Positions 8,721-14,771 of a stretch of DNA of 30,003 nt are shown one piece after another. The stretch's first letter is position 1. Each line of letters begins with the position of its first letter. A model generated the notes under the pieces. It was not told the origin of the DNA and ran no database searches. It saw only the letters and a program-made list of their open reading frames with translations. The translations under genes and the position numbers were made by a program. The stretch spans positions 1 to 30,003 of the forward strand of contig JASMFO010000057.1 in assembly GCA_030751755.1 (NCBI GenBank), read 5' to 3'. This DNA is from Candidatus Woesearchaeota archaeon (GTDB lineage: Archaea > Nanobdellota > Nanobdellia > Woesearchaeales > GW2011-AR4).

Positions 8721-8903
8721 ATGGGAACAAGCTTGGTTGTAAGGTCGCAGGTTAAGAATTATGCAAAGGTTGATGGCAAGGCTTTAAGCATAGCAGAAGA
8801 TTTTTATGAAGCACTGAATAAAAAAGTTGAAAAGCTGATAGAAGAATCATCAAAAAGAGCAAAATTAAACAATAGAAACACATTAATGGGCAGGGATGTT
8901 TAG
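8721..8903 (+). CDS. Mini histone-fold protein (DUF1931-like)
   Basis: A 60-residue protein beginning MGTSLVVRSQVKNYA. It contains a long central helix (SIAEDFYEALNKKVEKLIEE) and a short C-terminal helix, ending in NNRNTLMGRDV. That ending resembles the loop and third helix of histone folds (Arg-Asn-Thr in place of Arg-Lys-Thr, and an Asp that can pair with the Arg). It is therefore probably a small DNA-binding histone-like protein of the DUF1931 kind. A GTG at 8712 would add three residues, but GGTGGT at 8711-8716 lies at ribosome-binding distance from ATG 8721 and overlaps that GTG, so I chose the ATG. Its TAG abuts the TAG of the convergent gene with no spacer. Confidence 0.7.
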   Translation: MGTSLVVRSQVKNYAKVDGKALSIAEDFYEALNKKVEKLIEESSKRAKLNNRNTLMGRDV

Positions 8904-9242
8904 CTATTTTACTGTCTTTCTTATTTTTCTCTCTAAGTTTCTTGTTCTTATTTCCTTTTCTTTTTTAGCCTGAAGCAGCTCATTCATTTTTATTTTTACG
9001 GATATTAATGCCCCATTCAGCTGATTAATTTTGTTTTTGTTTTCTTCCAATGCTTTGTCCCGTTCTTCTTTTGCCTTATGCACCTCTTCCTCAAGCTCCA
9101 GTACCCTAATTTTCAGCATCTCCTTAGTTGCTGTTTCTGTGGATTTATCCTTTTTTGTGTATCTGGTGCTTACTAAGCAAAGCTTTCTGAAAAAATTTTT
9201 TAAGTTTGCTATATCTGTATGGTCCAAAGAAATATTTTGCAT
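8904..9242 (-). CDS. Small coiled-coil protein of unknown function
   Basis: A 112-residue protein I do not recognise. From about residue 38 to the end it is an almost uninterrupted charged helix with heptad-like hydrophobic spacing (LKIRVLELEEEVHKAKEERD, then INQLNGALISVKIKMNEL). It is predicted to be a coiled coil and ends in a basic tail. The first 35 residues (HTDIANLKNFFRKLCLVS) look like a short folded or targeting segment. It starts 2 nt after the stop of the upstream proline-rich protein, so the two are co-translated and may form a complex. No membrane segment is present. The stop codon touches the stop codon of the convergent histone-fold gene. Confidence 0.7.
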   Translation of the reverse strand: MQNISLDHTDIANLKNFFRKLCLVSTRYTKKDKSTETATKEMLKIRVLELEEEVHKAKEERDKALEENKNKINQLNGALISVKIKMNELLQAKKEKEIRTRNLERKIRKTVK

Positions 9243-9244
9243 TT

Positions 9245-9790
9245 TTACTTTATTAATCTTCCAAATAAGCCTTTTTTCTTAGGTTTTTTAACGCTGGGAA
9301 AAGGTATGCTTGGCATTGCAACAGGCCCTTGTTGTTGAGGTAGTGGTGGCTGGTCTAATGGCGAGGACATTGGTTCATTAAAAGACTCGTCAAACGTAGG
9401 GGGCTGTTGTGGGGACTGCTGAAAATTAGGCTGCGGAGCTTTTGGCTCTGGATTTTTCTGCTTTTCAGTAAAATCTCTGACCATATCAGAAACTGCAACC
9501 ATGCTTTCTGCAATTGTCTTGTTTTGGTCTATGATTTCATTAAGCTTTTCATTCATAAAATCTTTTTCTCCAGCACCTTCTAATCCTTCTTTATCTTCAA
9601 TCTTGATCTCTTTGGCTGCTTCAGTAAATAATTTAAGCATAGTATCCATGCTTTTTGCCAAGTTATTCATAGAATTCATCAATGCCTGGGATGAAGATTT
9701 CTCTATTTTTAAGCTTAATTCCTGCATACTTTTTTTTAACTCAATAATGTCCCTATGGGGTGCAAGTTCGTAAGATTCATCCTTTGCGAT
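9245..9790 (-). CDS. Helical protein with proline-rich linker and basic tail; probable non-AUG (ATC) start
   Basis: The first ATG is at 9727 (160 residues), but the reading frame stays open upstream and encodes AKDESYELAPHRDIIELKKS, which looks like genuine protein. It begins 8 nt after a good Shine-Dalgarno, GAGGT at 9799-9803, and just downstream of a TATA box at 9831-9839. The codon at the right place is ATC (9788-9790), giving 181 residues that start Met-Ala-Lys. The protein has an N-terminal amphipathic helical region, a disordered segment rich in Pro and Gln (residues about 110-160), and a basic C-terminus, VKKPKKKGLFGRLIK. No known family is recognised. It shares an operon with the coiled-coil gene 2 nt downstream. 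A membrane-associated or scaffold role is only a guess. Confidence 0.65.
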   Translation of the reverse strand: MAKDESYELAPHRDIIELKKSMQELSLKIEKSSSQALMNSMNNLAKSMDTMLKLFTEAAKEIKIEDKEGLEGAGEKDFMNEKLNEIIDQNKTIAESMVAVSDMVRDFTEKQKNPEPKAPQPNFQQSPQQPPTFDESFNEPMSSPLDQPPLPQQQGPVAMPSIPFPSVKKPKKKGLFGRLIK

Positions 9791-9798
9791 TTCTATCT

Positions 9799-9803
9799 AC
9801 CTC
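9799..9803 (-). promoter_or_regulatory. Ribosome-binding site for a non-AUG start
   Basis: GAGGT on the minus strand, followed by 8 nt and then ATC. It sits 63 nt before the next downstream in-frame ATG at 9727, much too far to serve that ATG. Confidence 0.5.
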
Positions 9804-9830
9804 TTTTTGTTTTGGATTATATTATTATAT

Positions 9831-9839
9831 TTATATAAA
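9831..9839 (-). promoter_or_regulatory. TATA box of the 9245-9790 gene
   Basis: TTTATATAA on the minus strand. Transcription would begin near 9808, leaving a leader of about 18 nt that contains the GAGGT ribosome-binding site. Confidence 0.5.
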
Positions 9840-9878
9840 CATTTCGGTTTTGTGTGTTTTGCTGCTCAAATTTAAAAA

Positions 9879-9888
9879 AATTTATAAA
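9879..9888 (+). promoter_or_regulatory. TATA box of the 56-residue membrane microprotein
   Basis: AATTTATAAA is centred 28 nt before the ATG at 9912, consistent with a leaderless transcript and supporting the reality of this short gene. Confidence 0.5.
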
Positions 9889-9911
9889 GCCTTTAAATTA
9901 TAGTAAATCAA

Positions 9912-10082
9912 ATGGAAAAGATAGGTAAAAAGGCGTTTTTATTCAAAGTAATAGGTTTCATAGTCTTTGTGATAGCTGTTGTCTTGTTGGTTTTCCTGAT
10001 AAAAAATGACTGGAATGTAGGTTTTGCAATAAATGAGTTTATAGAATTCATAAAAAAACTAAAAGAACAATCTTCTTCATAA
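9912..10082 (+). CDS. Single-pass membrane microprotein, 56 residues
   Basis: A short ORF with ATG at 9912 and TAA at 10080-10082. It has a basic N-terminus (MEKIGKKAFLFK), one strong transmembrane helix at about residues 13-30 (VIGFIVFVIAVVLLVFLI) and an amphipathic charged C-terminal helix (FAINEFIEFIKKLKEQ). The positive-inside rule predicts a cytoplasmic N-terminus. It has its own well-placed TATA box and ends 15 nt before the convergent DUF2156 gene. The function is unknown; the neighbouring minus-strand operon is also of unknown function and is divergently transcribed from it. Confidence 0.65.
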   Translation: MEKIGKKAFLFKVIGFIVFVIAVVLLVFLIKNDWNVGFAINEFIEFIKKLKEQSSS

Positions 10083-10097
10083 ATAATAGGCATAGTT

Positions 10098-11009
10098 TTA
10101 TCTTCTTACTATTGAAAATGTGTATGTCTTATAAATTTTCTCTGGCTTAAATTTGTTTTTGAAATAAAGCAAAACTTTGTCAGAGCCGCCAAAGTCAACA
10201 TAATTATAACCTTGTCTCTTTAGTCTGTTGAGATCATCTATATTTGCCACTTCCCCTAGCCCAGGATAAGAATAGTCAAGTATGCCTATAGAGGAATAAT
10301 AATTGTTGCTGTTTGGGATTTTCCATCCTGCTGTTATAGTGCAAGGTTTGCCGTTAACATACAATGTTTTTGCCATATCAATGCCCTTAAAATTATTATC
10401 AATCAAATTAAAATAATAATCCTTATCCACTCTGTCGTTAGTACCTCTCTTTTTTAACCAAGTAGATAAAATTCTTTTAAGTTCCCCTTTAGAAACGTTT
10501 TTGCTGTCCTTTACTCTTACCCCGTTATTTTTGTAGAATCTGTTTCTGACATTCCTCAATTTCTTCCACTTGCCGCCTTTCAGCTTTGAATGCCATAAGT
10601 CCATATTGTACAGCGGCCAATAAAGGATATAAGTATAATTGCAAACCCTAAAACTATTTTTTATTTTAAATTTATTTAGAATGTTCTTTCTTAGATTTTC
10701 TGAAACCTCTACTATAAATTTTTTAGCTTTCTGCTTCTTTAAAATATAATTTGTTGCTTCCAGCAATAAATCCAGCCTTTCATCTTCTGGCGACAATATA
10801 CCATTAGGAAAGAGACACCAAACCTTATTTTTTTCGTATAACTGCGCTAATAAAATTTTATCATTGCCAAAATCAAAGAGAATATTTTTGTCCCACTCGG
10901 TCTCATTATACAGATAATGCAGATAATTATGCTCTGCAAAATGACCATATTTTTTAATTGAGTTTTTTATCTTTTTTTGATATTTTGCAACATCATATAT
11001 TACTTTCAA
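10098..11009 (-). CDS. DUF2156/GNAT-like transferase, paralog 1 of the polyamine locus
   Basis: A 303-residue soluble protein. The C-terminal half resembles DUF2156 (phosphatidylglycerol lysyltransferase C-terminal) and FemAB/GNAT-fold acyl- or aminoacyl-transferases: KWKKLRNVRNRF, NYYSSIGI, GLGEVANIDDL and the terminal DFGGSDKVLLYFKNKF. The N-terminal half has KKYGHFAEHNY and LSPEDERLDL. The start is TTG at 11009: a stop codon lies immediately upstream in frame, no ATG is available for over 100 codons, and GGGGTG sits 7 nt before the TTG. It lies downstream of agmatinase and is a clear paralog of the gene at 12031. The substrate is unknown; acylation or aminoacylation of a polyamine, lipid or cell-surface amine is possible. 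It has its own TATA box with an overlapping palindrome. Confidence 0.75.
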   Translation of the reverse strand: MKVIYDVAKYQKKIKNSIKKYGHFAEHNYLHYLYNETEWDKNILFDFGNDKILLAQLYEKNKVWCLFPNGILSPEDERLDLLLEATNYILKKQKAKKFIVEVSENLRKNILNKFKIKNSFRVCNYTYILYWPLYNMDLWHSKLKGGKWKKLRNVRNRFYKNNGVRVKDSKNVSKGELKRILSTWLKKRGTNDRVDKDYYFNLIDNNFKGIDMAKTLYVNGKPCTITAGWKIPNSNNYYSSIGILDYSYPGLGEVANIDDLNRLKRQGYNYVDFGGSDKVLLYFKNKFKPEKIYKTYTFSIVRR

Positions 11010-11016
11010 TCAAATG

Positions 11017-11022
11017 CACCCC
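11017..11022 (-). promoter_or_regulatory. Ribosome-binding site for a TTG start
   Basis: GGGGTG on the minus strand with 7 nt spacing to the TTG at 11009. It decides the start of DUF2156 paralog 1, because no alternative start is close. Confidence 0.6.
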
Positions 11023-11044
11023 TTTGTCAAACTTTATTAAAAAT

Positions 11045-11069
11045 TATAATAGAACTATTATATAAATTT
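11045..11069 (-). promoter_or_regulatory. TATA box with overlapping palindrome upstream of DUF2156 paralog 1
   Basis: An inverted repeat with 8-nt arms TATAATAG and CTATTATA separated by AA (11045-11062). It overlaps the TATA-like AATTTATATAAT (11057-11069 on the minus strand). Transcription would start near 11035, leaving a leader that contains the ribosome-binding site. The symmetry suggests an operator, though AT-rich palindromes also arise by chance. Confidence 0.35.
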
Positions 11070-11096
11070 TTTTGATTATTTATTTTTCATTGAGAA

Positions 11097-11969
11097 TTAT
11101 TTTTTATCAAACTTATAACCAATCATTTTATACAGAACTTTAGCAGCTGTAAAATCAGAACTAACATCATTTTCATTAGGACAAAGCTCGACAATATCAA
11201 AACCAACCACATTTCTCTCCTCAAACACTTTCTTCAGAAATCTAAGTACAGGGTAATACAATAAACCGCCAGGTTCTGGTGTGCCAGTGGAAGGCATAAT
11301 TGATGGGTCAAATACATCTAAATCTAGAGTAATGTAAACATTTTTTGAGAGTTTTGAAACTGCACTCTGTATCCATTCATCATTATCAAAAATGTCTTTT
11401 GCCCAGAAAATTTTCAAATTATTTTCTTTTATAAAAACAGCTTCATCATAATCCAAACTTCTTACTCCGACCTGAACAATATTTTTGCATATATCCATGC
11501 ATCTTTTCATCGTACATGCATGGCTGAATTTAGTTCTATCATAATCTTCTCGTAAGTCAGTATGTGCATCAAGCTGCAAAATAGAAAAATCATTATAGCT
11601 AACAAAAGCTTTTACACAACCAACAGTTATTGAATGTTCTCCACCAACAATAACAGGAAATTTATTGTCACTAATTAATTTTTTAACATTTTCTCTAACC
11701 ATGTTGACCATCAGCTCTGGTTTTTCATCAATCTTTAATTCATTTAAAGTGCAAATTCCAACATCGCATATATTTTTATCCAGTTCTTCATCATAAAGCT
11801 CCATGTTTCTTGATGCTTCTAAAATAGCCCCTGGACCTTTCCCAGTACCTTTTACATAAGTAGTAGTCTTTTCATAAGATATTGGCAAAATAACAGCCTT
11901 GGAAGCATCGTAATTAGATGTATTATCTTCTATCTCTCCAAAATTATTTGGAAATTTAATATAATTCAT
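11097..11969 (-). CDS. speB: Agmatinase (ureohydrolase family)
   Basis: A 290-residue arginase/agmatinase-family enzyme. All metal-binding motifs are present: GGEHSITVG (His112), LQLDAHTDLR (Asp134, His136, Asp138) and TLDLDVFDPSIMPSTGTPEPGG (Asp216, Asp218), which coordinate the two Mn ions. The family hydrolyses agmatine to putrescine and urea in the cytoplasm; agmatinase rather than arginase is preferred because archaea make polyamines through agmatine. The frame is open to a TTG at 12005 and an ATG at 11993. I chose ATG 11969 because its product begins like other agmatinases and an AGGT lies 9 nt upstream. It lies between two DUF2156 paralogs, with a SpeD-family gene upstream, so the whole set looks like one polyamine locus. 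Confidence 0.92.
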   Translation of the reverse strand: MNYIKFPNNFGEIEDNTSNYDASKAVILPISYEKTTTYVKGTGKGPGAILEASRNMELYDEELDKNICDVGICTLNELKIDEKPELMVNMVRENVKKLISDNKFPVIVGGEHSITVGCVKAFVSYNDFSILQLDAHTDLREDYDRTKFSHACTMKRCMDICKNIVQVGVRSLDYDEAVFIKENNLKIFWAKDIFDNDEWIQSAVSKLSKNVYITLDLDVFDPSIMPSTGTPEPGGLLYYPVLRFLKKVFEERNVVGFDIVELCPNENDVSSDFTAAKVLYKMIGYKFDKK

Positions 11970-11994
11970 TTGTTTCAAACCTGTTTGGAACATT

Positions 11995-12032
11995 GAAAAT
12001 CCCAACTAAATTCAATAAAAATTGGGATTTTC
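11995..12032 (-). repeat. Perfect inverted repeat (11-nt arms) between DUF2156 paralog 2 and agmatinase
   Basis: GAAAATCCCAA at 11995-12005 and TTGGGATTTTC at 12022-12032 are perfect reverse complements with a 16-nt loop. The outer arm overlaps the stop codon of the upstream gene and the hairpin ends about 25 nt before the agmatinase ATG. On the transcript it would form a stem-loop in the intercistronic region. It is not followed by a T-run, so it is not a classical intrinsic terminator. Possible roles are RNA processing, transcript stability or translational control. Confidence 0.6.
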
Positions 12033-12936
12033 ATTTTCCCTTTATATGAAACCAGTAGGTCTTATAAAAATATTCTGGTCCGAATTTCTTCTTGAATTGC
12101 AGCAACGATTCTGTAGAATCTCCGAAGTCAGCAAACAAAAAATTTCTTTTCTTTATCTGAGTTAAATCATCAATATTGGCAATTTCTCCCAAACCATTAT
12201 GTTTATAGTTATACAAACCTATGGCAGAATAATAATTTTGGCTGTGGGGTATATTCCATCCTGAAGTTATAGTGCAGACTTCACCATCCACAACTACCGA
12301 CCTAGCAATATCAGTACCTTCAAAATCATTTTTTATAAAATTAAGATACATCTCTGTATAGTAATTTCTCTCTATTTTTGGTCTGTTTTTCCTCCACCGG
12401 TGCACAACATTGTTCAGTTTTTCTTTCTCTATCTCTCTTGACGGAATAATCTCAACATTATGCAATTTTAAAAACTGTTTCTTAACGTTCCTTAATTTCT
12501 TCCATTTGCTACCTTCCAGATTCTCATCCCAGTTCTTCAGGTTAAAAACAGGCGTATAGTAAATATCGGCCCTGTTAGTCATTCTATAGATACTCGAGTT
12601 TTTTAGAATATTATTGATGTTATTATAGAATGTTTCTGGAACAAAAACAAATACTTTCTTATCTTTTTTTCCTATCAAAACATAATTTAAAAAATTCTTA
12701 AACAATTCCAATCTCTCATTTTCTGGTGCAAGTATTTCCCCGATAATCTCCCATAACCCACTTTTATACCTTACAGAGAGTAATCCACGATCATTGAATT
12801 TAAAAAAATATACCTTTGCATAATCATTCTGCTGATTGTAGAAGAACCAGTAATTGTGCTCGCGCACAGAACCATATTTTTTTATACAGTTAATAATTTC
12901 TTTCTTGCCATTATTAATATCATCAATAATGTCCAT
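12031..12936 (-). CDS. DUF2156/GNAT-like transferase, paralog 2 of the polyamine locus
   Basis: A 301-residue protein alignable along its whole length with the gene at 10098. Shared blocks are EHNY near the N-terminus, LAPENERLEL (LSPEDERLDL in the paralog), SKWKKLRNVKKQF, CTITSGWNIP, QNYYSAIGL, GLGEIANIDDL, ADFGDSTESLLQFKKKF and YKTY close to the end. The C-terminal part resembles the DUF2156/FemAB branch of the GNAT fold. The start is ATG 12936; an upstream TTG at 12945 is rejected because a TATA box is centred 27 nt from the ATG. Conserved asymmetric placement on either side of agmatinase suggests related but distinct substrates. No membrane segment or signal peptide is seen, so it probably acts in the cytoplasm. 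Confidence 0.75.
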   Translation of the reverse strand: MDIIDDINNGKKEIINCIKKYGSVREHNYWFFYNQQNDYAKVYFFKFNDRGLLSVRYKSGLWEIIGEILAPENERLELFKNFLNYVLIGKKDKKVFVFVPETFYNNINNILKNSSIYRMTNRADIYYTPVFNLKNWDENLEGSKWKKLRNVKKQFLKLHNVEIIPSREIEKEKLNNVVHRWRKNRPKIERNYYTEMYLNFIKNDFEGTDIARSVVVDGEVCTITSGWNIPHSQNYYSAIGLYNYKHNGLGEIANIDDLTQIKKRNFLFADFGDSTESLLQFKKKFGPEYFYKTYWFHIKGK

Positions 12937-12958
12937 ATATAACAAGCTTGGTTATAAA

Positions 12959-12967
12959 GTTTATAAG
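12959..12967 (-). promoter_or_regulatory. TATA box of DUF2156 paralog 2
   Basis: CTTATAAAC on the minus strand is centred 27 nt before the ATG at 12936. It implies a separate promoter for paralog 2 and agmatinase, distinct from the SpeD-family gene upstream. Confidence 0.5.
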
Positions 12968-12994
12968 TTTTGCTTAGAAAAAGTTACATCACCG

Positions 12995-13414
12995 TTATGG
13001 ACTTGCCAATTGCTCTGATGCTCCATATATATGATCTGGATGGCTCCTGGGAAAGTCCATGCCCCTATTTACAATATTTTTAGTATGTTTTTTTGCTCCA
13101 AAAGAGCTTACCAGTAACTTAACTGCATTATCCACATCAAACCCCTTGCATGAGAACACATCAATAAAAACATAATCTTTTTCCGGGAAAGTATGGATGC
13201 TTATATGGGATTCTGCAATCATGACAAAGCCAGAGATTCCAGGTATTGTAGAGCCAGGGTCCAACCACTTCACAACATGAGGCAGTGTCATCTTATGCAT
13301 TCCCAGCTCCTTAGGAAGATTATTAAGAATATCGTAAACAAGACTTTGATCAGTCAATTTTCTCTTATTGCAGGACGATGCGTCTATCGTCAAATGTTGA
13401 CCGAATTCCCTCAT
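12995..13414 (-). CDS. Pyruvoyl-dependent SpeD-family decarboxylase (S-adenosylmethionine or arginine decarboxylase)
   Basis: A 139-residue proenzyme of the prokaryotic AdoMet decarboxylase fold. The self-cleavage site is in AESHISIHTFPE: cleavage between Glu68 and Ser69 would make the pyruvoyl group. His74 and Cys89 (DVFSCKG) sit 5 and 20 residues after the serine, exactly as the processing His and catalytic Cys do in the Thermotoga enzyme (Ser63, His68, Cys83). Canonical members read HTWPE and lack the DPGST insertion seen here before GISGF, so it is diverged. AdoMet decarboxylase supplies aminopropyl groups for spermidine. However, this fold also includes arginine decarboxylases (Sulfolobus). 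With agmatinase next door and no spermidine synthase visible, arginine decarboxylation is a serious alternative. Confidence 0.85.
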   Translation of the reverse strand: MREFGQHLTIDASSCNKRKLTDQSLVYDILNNLPKELGMHKMTLPHVVKWLDPGSTIPGISGFVMIAESHISIHTFPEKDYVFIDVFSCKGFDVDNAVKLLVSSFGAKKHTKNIVNRGMDFPRSHPDHIYGASEQLASP

Positions 13415-13465
13415 TTTTTTTAAATTAACTATTTTATCAAAACTAATTTATTTCAAAAGTAGTAT

Positions 13466-14251
13466 TTAAAGCTTTCTGTTTTTTGTTATTGTCGTCAGTA
13501 TTTTTTGAAAAAATTTTGAAAAAATGAATCTAAAAAAAATAAAAAATGACATTATAGAAAAAAATAGTATAATTATAGACGACAAGATTGTATTAGAAAT
13601 TATCTTAACTAAAAAATCAAAAAATAAATTTTCCGGATACAAAACAACAATATTTTCAGATTCTGGATTAAAAGTAAAAGTTCCAAGACTGAAAAAAGTT
13701 TTATGCATTATATCAAAGATAAAATTAAAATTAAAATTAGATAAAATAAAAAATATAACAGCGTCTAATAATGTCAATAAGGATCCAATAACCAGAATGA
13801 TTAATAATTTTTTTGTGATTTTTTTAAAATTAAAATTCGCACAAAAATCAAAGATTTTTGGTGTCCTGGGAATCTTTGATTCACAGGATAATAATAATAT
13901 CAATAAAATAAATAATGATAGAAATAAAATTATTGAAATATTAAATATTGTAAAAATTGTTTGAATTAAATTCTTTACGTCTAATAAATGTATTTTTTCC
14001 CTTTCATTGAAGAATTCATTTTTAATTAGCTCATTATTTTTCTCATTTTTCAAATAATTTAAAACATCACTATTAATTTTTTCTATAGCATAATTTTCTA
14101 GATTTCCATAAACGTTGTATTTAGAAAATTCTTTTTTATAATAATCTTCATCAAAGGCGACAGAATTGAAATTAAATCCGTAGATAATAAAAGGAACATC
14201 AAGCACCATTAAAATAGAAACAATAAGTGTAAATAATTTTTTATTCATCAT
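13466..14251 (-). CDS. DUF1461 (TIGR01906-type) integral membrane protein
   Basis: A 261-residue membrane protein with an N-terminal membrane helix (FTLIVSILMVLDVPFIIYGF), an external loop of about 70 residues, then three more helices near residues 94-120, 148-172 and 215-250. The loop contains FNEREKIHLLDVKNLI, the signature of the DUF1461 family (Phe-Asn-x-Arg-Glu, then His-Leu and Asp-Val-Lys). Function is unknown in this family. The gene is exceptionally AT-rich even for this genome, so the opposite strand is open for 146 codons at 13524-13964; I treat that as a shadow because the minus frame has family motifs and clear topology. A TATA-like element near 14266-14281 precedes the tandem ATG ATG start. 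Confidence 0.75.
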   Translation of the reverse strand: MMNKKLFTLIVSILMVLDVPFIIYGFNFNSVAFDEDYYKKEFSKYNVYGNLENYAIEKINSDVLNYLKNEKNNELIKNEFFNEREKIHLLDVKNLIQTIFTIFNISIILFLSLFILLILLLSCESKIPRTPKIFDFCANFNFKKITKKLLIILVIGSLLTLLDAVIFFILSNFNFNFIFDIMHKTFFSLGTFTFNPESENIVVLYPENLFFDFLVKIISNTILSSIIILFFSIMSFFIFFRFIFSKFFQKILTTITKNRKL

Positions 14252-14296
14252 AATTTAAAGAAATGATTTAGAAATATAAATATGTTTTTATTGGTT

Positions 14297-14770
14297 CTAT
14301 TTATCCTTAAAGATAATAGTTTTTTTTCTTTTCCTTAACAATAAAATATCTTCTACCTGGATTATCTTTATATTTTTTCCTTTAACTTGTTTTTGGGCAT
14401 TCTCAATTTCCTCTAACGCTTCCTTATGCAGCTTTTCCATAAAATTTTCTTTCAATTTGTCTACAACCTGCAGGTCTTGCCTTCCAACGCCGTCCGCAAC
14501 TTCAAAAGAAGGTGGAATATAAAATTCAATTGAAGGTCCATTTAAGGATTTTTGTATTTCTCTTAAATTACTATAATCCTGCTCAAAGTTTCCATATTTT
14601 ATTGAAGTTGTTGTTTCATGCTCTGTAGGGCGATAAAACATCGTAGCATAATCAGGAAAATCATTAGTAACAAGATAGGCAACAGTATTGCTTAGGTTGC
14701 CATGAGAATCTGCACTATAACCGCTTTTGCTCAGAACTTCATATCCGGGAGTGAATGGGTTCTGGTACAT
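14297..14770 (-). CDS. Unknown protein with Gly-Tyr motif, partner of the upstream repeat protein
   Basis: A 157-residue protein I do not recognise. The N-terminal half is polar and aromatic (NPFTPGYEVLSKSGYSADSH, DFPDYATMFYRPTEHET) and may be a small beta-rich domain. Residues about 70-130 include SIEFYIPPSFE and a charged helix (VDKLKENFMEKLHKEALEEI). The C-terminus is basic (LLLRKRKKTIIF). The ATG at 14770 follows the upstream stop with 1 nt between, so the two genes are translationally coupled; a TTG at 14779 is a weaker start. Residues 16-22 (SGYSADS) echo the SGYAGDS repeats of the upstream protein. No signal peptide or membrane segment is present. Confidence 0.65.
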   Translation of the reverse strand: MYQNPFTPGYEVLSKSGYSADSHGNLSNTVAYLVTNDFPDYATMFYRPTEHETTTSIKYGNFEQDYSNLREIQKSLNGPSIEFYIPPSFEVADGVGRQDLQVVDKLKENFMEKLHKEALEEIENAQKQVKGKNIKIIQVEDILLLRKRKKTIIFKDK

Positions 14771-14771
14771 T

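Noticed and set aside
11970..12005. Longer agmatinase starting at TTG 12005 or ATG 11993
   Set aside because: The extension lies inside the hairpin region, encodes nothing typical of the family, and ATG 11969 has an AGGT at usable distance.
13524..13964. 146-codon plus-strand ORF opposite the DUF1461 gene
   Set aside because: It is almost only Lys, Ile and Asn, has no promoter or ribosome-binding site, and the minus frame carries family motifs and membrane helices.
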